41,189 bases of DNA from Pseudonocardia bannensis. Its GTDB lineage: Bacteria > Actinomycetota > Actinomycetes > Mycobacteriales > Pseudonocardiaceae. Made by a program: the position numbers and the translations under genes. Shown here piece after piece: positions 8,214 to 14,530 of this stretch. Where the stretch lies: the NCBI RefSeq assembly GCF_012911875.1, contig NZ_JAAXKZ010000047.1, positions 1-41,189 of the forward strand. Direction: 5' to 3'. Numbering within the stretch: the first letter of the stretch is position 1; the number at the start of each line of letters is the position of its first letter. Under the pieces are notes generated by a model, which did no database searches, was not told the origin of the DNA, and saw nothing but the letters and a program-made list of their open reading frames with translations.

Positions 8214-9305
8214 ATGATCGAGTTCCGGGGAGTGACCAAGCAATTCCCCGACGGCACGACAGCGGTGGACGATCTGGACCTGGTGGCCGACGCCGGCCGC
8301 ATCACGGTGTTCGTCGGTCCGTCGGGGTGCGGCAAGACCACGTCGCTGCGCATGGTCAACCGGATGATCGAGCCCACCTGGGGAACGATCCTGGTGAACG
8401 GCGCGGACATCATGGACCACGACCCGGCCGAGCTGCGCCGCGGTATCGGCTACGTCATCCAGCAGGCCGGGCTGTTCCCGCACCGCACGATCCTCGACAA
8501 CGTGGCCACGGTGCCGCTGCTGCTGGGCTGGAACAAGAAGCAGGCTCGGGAGCGCGCCGCGGAGCTGATGGAGCTCGTCGGGCTGGCCCCCGAGATGGCC
8601 GGGCGCTATCCGGCGCAGCTCTCGGGCGGCCAGCAGCAGCGCGTCGGGGTGGCCCGCGCGCTCGCCGCCGACCCGCCGGTGCTGCTGATGGACGAGCCGT
8701 TCAGCGCGGTCGACCCGGTGGTCCGGGAGAGCCTGCAGGACGAGCTGCTGCGGCTGCAGTCGGAGCTGGGCAAGACGATCGTGTTCGTCACCCACGACAT
8801 CGACGAGGCGATCAAGCTCGGCGACAAGGTCGCGGTGTTCCGCACCGGGGGCGTGCTCGCCCAGTACGACGAGCCGGGGGTGCTGCTCTCCCGCCCCGCC
8901 GACGACTTCGTCGACAACTTCGTGGGACGTGACCGCGGCTACCGCGGGCTGGGGTTCCTGTCCTCGGACGGGTTGCCGATCGGGGAGCTCGCGACCGTCT
9001 CGGTCGGCGACGCCGGGCCGTCGGAGGGATGGGCGCTCGTCGTCGACGGCGAGCGTCGCCCACTGGGCTGGCTGGACGGCGGCACACAGGCCAACGGTGC
9101 GGTCACCGCGGGGGACCTGGTCCCGGGCGGCTCGCTCTACGACACCGACTCCGGGTCGCTGCGCAGTGCGCTCGACGCGGCGCTGTCGTCCCCGTCCGGG
9201 CAGGGCGTCGCGATCGACGGTGAGGGCCGCGTCGTCGGTTCGGTCAGCGCCGACGAGGTGCTGCGCGCGCTGGCCGACGCCCGCCGCACCGGGGCGGCCG
9301 CGTGA
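8214..9305 (+). CDS. Osmoprotectant (glycine betaine/choline type) ABC transporter ATPase
   Basis: This 363-aa ATPase powers an OpuC/ProV-like importer. Walker A GPSGCGKTTS, the Q-loop region IQQAGLFPHRT, the signature LSGGQQQR and Walker B VLLMDEPFSAVDP appear in order, followed by the H-loop FVTHDIDEA. The C-terminal 100 residues resemble a CBS-type regulatory region (QGVAIDGEGRVVGSVSADEVL), which in OpuA/OpuC senses ionic strength. ATG 8214 has GGAGG 8 nt upstream; a GTG at 8193 in frame is less well placed. It overlaps the first permease by 4 bp (GTGA). Substrate is inferred from the family. Confidence 0.92.
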   Translation: MIEFRGVTKQFPDGTTAVDDLDLVADAGRITVFVGPSGCGKTTSLRMVNRMIEPTWGTILVNGADIMDHDPAELRRGIGYVIQQAGLFPHRTILDNVATVPLLLGWNKKQARERAAELMELVGLAPEMAGRYPAQLSGGQQQRVGVARALAADPPVLLMDEPFSAVDPVVRESLQDELLRLQSELGKTIVFVTHDIDEAIKLGDKVAVFRTGGVLAQYDEPGVLLSRPADDFVDNFVGRDRGYRGLGFLSSDGLPIGELATVSVGDAGPSEGWALVVDGERRPLGWLDGGTQANGAVTAGDLVPGGSLYDTDSGSLRSALDAALSSPSGQGVAIDGEGRVVGSVSADEVLRALADARRTGAAA

Positions 9306-9976
9306 ACTGGGGCTGGATCCCGCGCAACATCGATCTGGTCGCGAGCCTGACGTGGGAGCACATGGTGCTCGCGCTGGTTCCCGTGCTGCTCGGGCTCGCG
9401 ATCTCGATCCCGCTCGGCTGGCTGGCCGGCCGTACCCGGATCGCCCGCGCCGTGCTGGTTCCGGTGACCGGTCTGCTGTACACGGTGCCGTCGCTGGCGC
9501 TGATCGTCGTGCTGCCGATCGTCCTGGGCACCCGGATCCTCGACCCGCTCAACCTGATCGTCGCGCTGACCATCTACACCGTGGCGCTGCTGGTCCGATC
9601 CGTCGCCGACGCGCTGGCCGCGGTCCCCGCCGTCACGATCGCCGCCGCGACCGCGATGGGCTACCGGCCGTTCCGCCGGTTCGTCTCCGTCGAACTGCCG
9701 CTGGCGGTACCGGTCGTGGTGGCCGGCCTGCGGGTGGCCGCGGTGTCCAACACCAGCATGGTGACCGTGGGGGCGCTGGTCGGCCTCGGCGGTCTGGGCC
9801 GGCTGTTCACCGACGGCTTCCAGCGCGACATCCCCGCCGAGATCGTCACCGGCATCGTGCTGGTGCTCGCGCTGGCGCTGCTGGTCGACGGCCTGCTGCT
9901 GGCGATCGGCCGGTGGATCACACCGTGGACCCGGGTCGGCGCCGGGGCCCGGGTGCGGGCGGGGGCGGCGGCATGA
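9302..9976 (+). CDS. Osmoprotectant ABC transporter permease 1
   Basis: This 224-aa membrane subunit has about six hydrophobic segments and the EAA-loop region of binding-protein-dependent permeases (AAATAMGYRPFRRFVSVELP, then LGGLGRLFTDG). It starts with GTG inside the upstream ATPase stop (GTGA) and ends in an ATGA overlap with the second permease, so all three should be translated together. The paired-permease design is typical of OpuCB/OpuCD systems. Confidence 0.92.
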   Translation: MNWGWIPRNIDLVASLTWEHMVLALVPVLLGLAISIPLGWLAGRTRIARAVLVPVTGLLYTVPSLALIVVLPIVLGTRILDPLNLIVALTIYTVALLVRSVADALAAVPAVTIAAATAMGYRPFRRFVSVELPLAVPVVVAGLRVAAVSNTSMVTVGALVGLGGLGRLFTDGFQRDIPAEIVTGIVLVLALALLVDGLLLAIGRWITPWTRVGAGARVRAGAAA

Positions 9977-10689
9977 ACGCGGTGATCGCGTGGCTGACCG
10001 ACCCGGCCCACTGGTCGGGCGGCGCCGGCGTGCCGGTCCGGCTCCTGGAGCACCTCTGGTACACCGCGCTGACCGTGGCGATCGCGGTGGTGATCGCGAT
10101 CCCCGCCGGGGCGCTCGTCGGGCACACCGGCCGGGGTGGCTTCCTGGTGGTGAGCCTGGCCAACAGCCTGCGCGCGCTGCCGACGCTGGGCCTGCTGGTC
10201 CTGCTGGTGTCGTTCATCGGCATCGGCCTGGGGGCGCCGCTGATCGCGCTCGTCGTGCTGGCCGTGCCACCGATCCTCGCCGGTACCTACGCCGGGGTGC
10301 AGGCGGTCGACCGCTCGGTGGTCGACGCCGCTCGCGGCATGGGGATGAGCGAACGCGAGATCCTCCTGCAGGTCGAGCTGCCCAACGCGCTCCCGCTGAT
10401 CATCGGCGGGGTGCGCAGCGCCACCCTGCAGGTGATCTCGACCGCGACCATCGCGGCCTACGTCGGCCTCGGCGGGCTCGGGCGGTTCATCATCGACGGA
10501 CTCGCGGTCCGGGACTACCCGCAGATGGCCGCCGGGTCGCTGCTGGTCGCCCTGCTCGCCGTCGCCGCCGACCTCGCGCTCGCGTGGTCGCAGCGCCTGC
10601 TCGTCTCCCCGGGGCTGCGCTCGGTCTCGGCCTCCCGCCGTCCTACCCCGGCTCCCCGCCCGGCCGCCGAACGGCCTGCGGCCGCCTGA
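9973..10689 (+). CDS. Osmoprotectant ABC transporter permease 2
   Basis: This 238-aa protein is the second transmembrane subunit. It has five to six hydrophobic helices and the ATPase-contact loop AARGMGMSEREILLQVELP. The typical YVGLGGLGRFIIDG segment follows, where permease 1 has a matching stretch, so the two genes look like ancient duplicates. The C-terminal 25 residues are Pro/Ala-rich and probably disordered. Start ATG 9973 overlaps the previous stop by 4 bp, and the binding protein follows 28 bp later. Confidence 0.92.
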   Translation: MNAVIAWLTDPAHWSGGAGVPVRLLEHLWYTALTVAIAVVIAIPAGALVGHTGRGGFLVVSLANSLRALPTLGLLVLLVSFIGIGLGAPLIALVVLAVPPILAGTYAGVQAVDRSVVDAARGMGMSEREILLQVELPNALPLIIGGVRSATLQVISTATIAAYVGLGGLGRFIIDGLAVRDYPQMAAGSLLVALLAVAADLALAWSQRLLVSPGLRSVSASRRPTPAPRPAAERPAAA

Positions 10690-10717
10690 CCTGTCCTCCC
10701 CGAGAAGGAGATCATCG

Positions 10718-11641
10718 ATGAAACGCAGTCTCGCCGGCCTGGCGACCGCGCTGGTGGCGGGCCTCGTGCTCACCGCCTGCGGTGGGGGAGGCGGTGACCC
10801 GCTGTCCAACGGCTCCGGTGGTTCCGCCCAACCTGCCGGTCCGATCCGGATCGGCTCGGCGGCCTTCCCGGAGAACACCCTGCTCGCCCAGATCTACGGC
10901 CAGGCGCTGCAGGCCAAGGGCGTGCAGGTCGAGGTCCTGCCGCCGATCGCCAGCCGCGAGGCCTACTTCCCGGGCCTGCGCGACGGGTCGCTCGACCTGG
11001 TTCCCGAGTACACCGGGGTGCTGCTGCAGTACCTCGACAAGGACGCCACCGCGAAGGCGCCCGACGAGGTGTACGCGGCGCTGCAGGGCGTGGTCCCCCA
11101 GGGGCTGACCGTGCTCGAGAAGTCCTCGGCGGAGAACAAGGACGCCGTCGTCGTCACGCGTGAGACGGCCGACCGGTTGCAGGCGCGGACGATCGGGGAC
11201 CTGGCCGCCAACTGCGGTGAGCTGGTCTTCGGCGGTCCGCCGGAGTTCCAGACCCGGCCCGACGGCATCCCGGGCATCCAGCAGACCTACGGCTGCAGCT
11301 TCAAGGAGTACCGCTCGCTGGACGTCGGAGGTCCGCTGACCGTCGCCGCGCTCCGCGACGGCACCGTGCAGGCCGCCGACCTCTTCACCACCGACCCGAC
11401 GATCGAGGCCAACGGGTTCGTCGCCCTGGAGGACCCGGAGAACAACTTCGCGGCGCAGAACGTGGTGCCGTTGATCAACACGGCCAAGGCGACCGATCAG
11501 GTCAAGGAGGTGCTCAACGGCATCTCGGCCAAGTTGACCACCCAGGCGCTGCTCGACCTGAACGCCCAGCTCGGCGGGCCGGACAAGCCGAACCCGGACA
11601 CCGTGGCCAAGGAGTGGCTGACCGCCAACGGGCTGGTCTGA
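10718..11641 (+). CDS. Osmoprotectant-binding lipoprotein (OpuCC/ProX type)
   Basis: This 307-aa lipoprotein captures substrate outside the membrane. The signal peptide (MKRSLAGLATALVAGLVLTAC) ends in a lipobox with the lipidated Cys at residue 21, followed by a Gly-rich linker. The mature domain opens with IRIGSAAFPENTLLAQIYGQ and has DGSLDLVPEYTGVLLQYL, both typical of quaternary-amine binding proteins. Aromatic residues such as Tyr in PEYTG are candidates for the cation-binding cage. ATG 10718 has AAGGAG 7 nt upstream. It closes the four-gene operon; a strong hairpin follows. Confidence 0.93.
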   Translation: MKRSLAGLATALVAGLVLTACGGGGGDPLSNGSGGSAQPAGPIRIGSAAFPENTLLAQIYGQALQAKGVQVEVLPPIASREAYFPGLRDGSLDLVPEYTGVLLQYLDKDATAKAPDEVYAALQGVVPQGLTVLEKSSAENKDAVVVTRETADRLQARTIGDLAANCGELVFGGPPEFQTRPDGIPGIQQTYGCSFKEYRSLDVGGPLTVAALRDGTVQAADLFTTDPTIEANGFVALEDPENNFAAQNVVPLINTAKATDQVKEVLNGISAKLTTQALLDLNAQLGGPDKPNPDTVAKEWLTANGLV

Positions 11642-11653
11642 ACCGCGACCCGC

Positions 11654-11700
11654 GACGGCGCAGGGACAGGGGTCGGCGACGGCTCCGCCCCTGCGCCGTC
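11654..11700 (+). terminator. Terminator hairpin after the ABC transporter operon
   Basis: GACGGCGCAGGG (11654-11665) pairs perfectly with CCCTGCGCCGTC (11689-11700) across a 23-nt loop, 12 bp after the lipoprotein stop. There is no U-tract. Confidence 0.7.
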
Positions 11701-11773
11701 GGCGTCTGCGGACCTCTGGCCGCGCTCCGGCCACGCGGGTAGGTTCCCAACGATCTACCGTGAGGAGCCCAGG

Positions 11774-12574
11774 TTGAAGGTCGCGAGGCTGCGCCGCTAC
11801 CCGGTCAAGTCCATGCTCGGCGAGGACGTCGCCGCCGCCGACGTCGACGAGCAGGGGGTCGAGGGCGACCGCAGGCTGGCGCTGGTCGACGTCGAGACCG
11901 GGCGGGTCGCCACCGCCAAGCACCCGCGGTTGTGGCGGTCGCTGCTGAGCTACACCGCGACCGGGGGCCCCGGCGGGGTGCACATCACCCTTCCCGACGG
12001 GCGCAGCGTGCCGGCCGACGACGCCGACGTCGACGAACTGCTGTCCGGGCTGCTCGGTCGCCGCGTGACGCTGTCGCGCGAGCGGGCGCCGGGCGCCGAG
12101 GTCGAGCGGCCGGCACCGGAGGACGTGCTCGAGCACGGTGTCGAGGCCGAGGTCGACTTCGAGACCCTGGAGATCTCGCAGGGCACCCCGGGCGCGACGT
12201 TCGTGGACTACGCGGCGCTGCACCTGATCACCACGGCGACGCTGGACCGGATCGGGGTCGAGGCGATCCGCTACCGCCCCAACGTGATCGTCGAGACGCC
12301 GCCGGGTTACCCGGCGTTCGCGGAGAACGAGTGGGTGGGCCGCGAACTACGGATCGGCGCCGTCCTGGCCCGCGGCACGCTGCCGACGCCGCGCTGCTCG
12401 GTGCCGACCCTCGCCCACGGCGACCTGCCCCGCGATCCCCGGGCGGTGCGACCGCTGATGTCCGACAACCGGGTCGACGTGCCCGGTTTCGGCGTGCTGC
12501 CCTGCGCGGGCGTCTACCTGGAGATCCTCGACGGTGGCCCGATCCGGGCCGGTGACGAGGTCGCTCTGCACTGA
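11774..12574 (+). CDS. MOSC domain-containing protein
   Basis: This 266-aa protein has the N-terminal beta-barrel (LRRYPVKSMLGEDV, then GVEGDRRLALVD) followed by a MOSC domain, as in the C-terminal half of molybdenum-cofactor sulfurases and in YcbX-like proteins. A conserved Cys lies in PRCSVPTL, where family members are thought to hold or transfer sulfur. The likely start is TTG 11774, with GAGGAG 6 nt upstream; an alternative start is not evident. The physiological substrate is unknown and could be an N-hydroxylated compound reductase partner. It is unrelated to its neighbours by function. Confidence 0.88.
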   Translation: MKVARLRRYPVKSMLGEDVAAADVDEQGVEGDRRLALVDVETGRVATAKHPRLWRSLLSYTATGGPGGVHITLPDGRSVPADDADVDELLSGLLGRRVTLSRERAPGAEVERPAPEDVLEHGVEAEVDFETLEISQGTPGATFVDYAALHLITTATLDRIGVEAIRYRPNVIVETPPGYPAFAENEWVGRELRIGAVLARGTLPTPRCSVPTLAHGDLPRDPRAVRPLMSDNRVDVPGFGVLPCAGVYLEILDGGPIRAGDEVALH

Positions 12575-12622
12575 CCTGGCGCCCCGCGGGCGTTCGGGCT
12601 GTGGGCTGACGGGAAGACCCAG

Positions 12623-12650
12623 TTACCTTGTGATCTCCGTCACCTGGTGA
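12623..12650. promoter_or_regulatory. Tandem palindromic operator candidate for the PadR regulator
   Basis: TTACCTTGTGA (12623-12633) and the perfect palindrome TCACCTGGTGA (12640-12650) repeat with 17-bp spacing. They overlap the -35 element and the spacer of the promoter directly upstream of the PadR gene, an arrangement expected for autorepression. Confidence 0.6.
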
Positions 12651-12656
12651 GAGTAT
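12628..12656 (+). promoter_or_regulatory. Promoter of the padR-SIS-hypC-SIS-hypF operon
   Basis: TTGTGA (12628-12633) and GAGTAT (12651-12656) are separated by exactly 17 bp, 45 bp before the PadR start. The spacer holds the TCACCTGGTGA palindrome. Confidence 0.5.
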
Positions 12657-12701
12657 CGGGACGGTCAGGCGTCCACCACCGCCGACCAGAGAGCTGCCCC
12701 G

Positions 12702-13154
12702 ATGGCCGAACTCGAGCCGAGAAACTTCCTGCAGCCGTGCCTGTTGCTGCTCCTGCGGGAGCAGGCCGACCATGGCTACGAGTTGGCGGCCCGGCTGCGC
12801 CCGATGCACGACGGTGACGGTGACGCCGGCGGCGTCTACCGAGCGCTGCGTGGCCTGGAGCGGCAGGGACTGGTCCGGTCGGAGTGGCAGACCTCCGATG
12901 TCGGGCCGGCCCGCCGGACCTATCACGTGACGGCCGACGGCCTGGCCTGCCTCGATGCGCAGGCCCGCGGCCTCGAGCACATCCACGAGGTGCTGCACGT
13001 CTTCCTGGAGCGCTACGCCCGCGTGGTGGCGGCCGATCGGCTGCTGGAACACGAGGGGGTGACCGATGACCGTCGAACTGACCGAGGTGACGGCAGGGGA
13101 CGTGTCAACGGCGTTCGCCAGGCGCCGTGCGCCGATCGCCGCGCTGGGCACTGA
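12702..13154 (+). CDS. PadR-family transcriptional regulator
   Basis: This 150-aa DNA-binding protein has the PadR winged helix: LLLLLREQADHGYELAARL, then GGVYRALRGLERQGLVRSEW and the wing GPARRTYHVTADGLACL. A dimerisation helix follows to about residue 120. The last 30 residues (Arg/Gly-rich) run 89 nt into the next gene in another frame and look unconserved. A recent frameshift that extended the reading frame is possible. It heads the operon ending in hypF, so it probably controls hydrogenase maturation genes, though the signal is unknown. The putative double operator upstream supports autoregulation. Confidence 0.85.
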   Translation: MAELEPRNFLQPCLLLLLREQADHGYELAARLRPMHDGDGDAGGVYRALRGLERQGLVRSEWQTSDVGPARRTYHVTADGLACLDAQARGLEHIHEVLHVFLERYARVVAADRLLEHEGVTDDRRTDRGDGRGRVNGVRQAPCADRRAGH

Positions 13155-13644
13155 CGCCGACGCGCTGGCCGCGGCCTGCCATGCGATGGCGCGGCGGTTC
13201 CACCGGGGCGGCCGGCTGCTCGCGCTCGGGACGGGTCCCGCGGCGGCCGACGCCGCGCACGTCGTCGTCGAGTTCGTGCACCCGGTGATCGTCGGCAAGC
13301 GGGCCCTGCCCGCGCTGGCGCTGCCCGGCGGCGGGTCCGCCGCGACCGTCGAGGTCTTCGGCGGGCCCGACGACATCGCGCTCGTGTTCTCCTCGGACGG
13401 CGCCGAGCCGGCACTGGCCGACGCGATGGCCGCCGCAGTGCGCAGCGGGCTGCTCACGGTCGCCCTGCTGGGCGGCGGTGCCGACGGCCGGGGCGGCGCG
13501 GTGGGTGCGGTCCCCGGTCTCGACCACGTGATCGTCGTGCCGTCGGAGGACCCGCGGGTGGTCCGGGAGGCTCGGGTGACCTCGTACCACGTGCTCTGGG
13601 AGCTGGTGCACGTCTTCCTCGACGCGCCGGAGGTGCTGGCATGA
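13066..13644 (+). CDS. Degenerate SIS-domain (GmhA-like) protein in hydrogenase maturation operon
   Basis: This 192-aa protein is related to sedoheptulose-7-phosphate isomerase but has lost key residues. The phosphosugar loop that reads GNGGS in active enzymes is GTGPA here (LALGTGPAAADAAH). The second loop, usually TSGxS, is SSDGAEP. The C-terminal helix VVREARVTSYHVLWELVHVF is well kept. It overlaps the PadR reading frame and is joined by ATGA to a HypC-like gene. A paralogue with intact loops lies two genes on, suggesting a heteromer of active and inactive partners. Its role in hydrogenase assembly is inferred from context only. Confidence 0.8.
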   Translation: MTVELTEVTAGDVSTAFARRRAPIAALGTDADALAAACHAMARRFHRGGRLLALGTGPAAADAAHVVVEFVHPVIVGKRALPALALPGGGSAATVEVFGGPDDIALVFSSDGAEPALADAMAAAVRSGLLTVALLGGGADGRGGAVGAVPGLDHVIVVPSEDPRVVREARVTSYHVLWELVHVFLDAPEVLA

Positions 13645-13880
13645 CCGCTCCGGAGCAGTGCCACGGCCCGACCTGCATCACCTGCTCCGACGCCGCCGTG
13701 GCCGTCACGGTGACCCGGCTGCTGGACGACGGCCTGGCGCTCGTGGACACCGGTGCCGGGCCGGGCACCGAGGAGGAGGTGAGCATCGCGCTGGTCGACG
13801 CTCGCGTCGGCGACGTGGTGCTGGTGCATGCCGGCGAGGCGATCGCACTGATGGCCGGAAAGGTGACGCCCGAACCATGA
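13641..13880 (+). CDS. HypC/HupF-like small chaperone, variant N-terminus
   Basis: This 79-aa protein has the beta-barrel pattern of HypC (VTRLLDDGLALVDTG, then EEEVSIALVDARVGDVVLVHAGEAIALM). Canonical HypC begins Met-Cys, and that Cys2 binds the Fe(CN)2CO precursor. Here the N-terminus is different and carries Cys7, Cys12 and Cys15 (CHGPTCITC), a possible metal site. It is embedded by 4-bp overlaps between two SIS genes. A canonical hypC exists at 27.8 kb, so this one probably has a separate role, perhaps in delivering or holding an iron or ligand intermediate. That role is inference. Confidence 0.85.
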   Translation: MTAPEQCHGPTCITCSDAAVAVTVTRLLDDGLALVDTGAGPGTEEEVSIALVDARVGDVVLVHAGEAIALMAGKVTPEP

Positions 13881-14530
13881 CGACCGAGTCGCTCTATCCC
13901 TTCCTGCACGCAGGGGCGACCGACGCTGCGGCGCTGCTCGCCGACGTCGCCCGCTCGACACGGGAGAAGGTCGCCGAGATCGGCCGGTTGCGCGAGGAGG
14001 TGCTGGACGCCGACGCCGGCGCCCTCGCCGCGTGTGCCTCCGAGATGGCGGACCGGTTCGCCCGGGGCGGGCGGCTGTACGTGTTCGGCAACGGCGGATC
14101 CAGCACCGACGCGATGGCCGTCGCCTCGCTGTACGTCGATCCGGGGCCCGGCCGTCGGCCGCTGCCCGCGCTGGCGTTGCCCTGCGATGTGGCGACCCTC
14201 ACCGCGCTGGCCAACGACATCGGCTTCGAGGTCGTGTTCGCCCGGCCGCTGGCCGCCGCCGGGCGGCCGGTCGACATCGCGTTCGGGCTGTCCACGAGCG
14301 GCGGCTCGGCGAACGTGCTGCGCGGGCTGGCCACGGCGCGCGAGCGTGGCCTGCTCACCGTGGGGCTGGCCGGGTACTCGGGCGGCGCGATGGCGGAGGC
14401 CGCCGAACGCGGCGAGATCGACCACCTGTTCGTCATGCCGTCGGTGTCGGTACACCGCATCCAGGAGGCCCAGACCACGGTCTACCAGGTGCTGTGGGAG
14501 TTGGTGCAGCGCGCGCTCGGCTCTACATGA
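13877..14530 (+). CDS. GmhA-like SIS-domain protein in hydrogenase maturation operon
   Basis: This 217-aa protein closely follows phosphoheptose isomerase. It has the phosphosugar loop FGNGGSSTDAMAV, NDIGFEVVFARPL, the second loop STSGGSANVLRGL and the C-terminal helix HRIQEAQTTVYQVLWELVQ. In GmhA these make a sugar-phosphate pocket and a zinc site. No LPS heptose pathway is expected in an actinomycete and none is visible. ATGA overlaps on both sides tie it to the HypC variant and hypF. I infer a hydrogenase-linked sugar-phosphate or metal-binding role; the annotation as an isomerase should not be taken literally. Confidence 0.85.
   Translation: MTTESLYPFLHAGATDAAALLADVARSTREKVAEIGRLREEVLDADAGALAACASEMADRFARGGRLYVFGNGGSSTDAMAVASLYVDPGPGRRPLPALALPCDVATLTALANDIGFEVVFARPLAAAGRPVDIAFGLSTSGGSANVLRGLATARERGLLTVGLAGYSGGAMAEAAERGEIDHLFVMPSVSVHRIQEAQTTVYQVLWELVQRALGST

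Noticed and set aside
13877..14530. Literal reading as phosphoheptose isomerase for LPS heptose synthesis
   Set aside because: No other heptose gene is present and 4-bp overlaps bind it to hydrogenase maturation genes.
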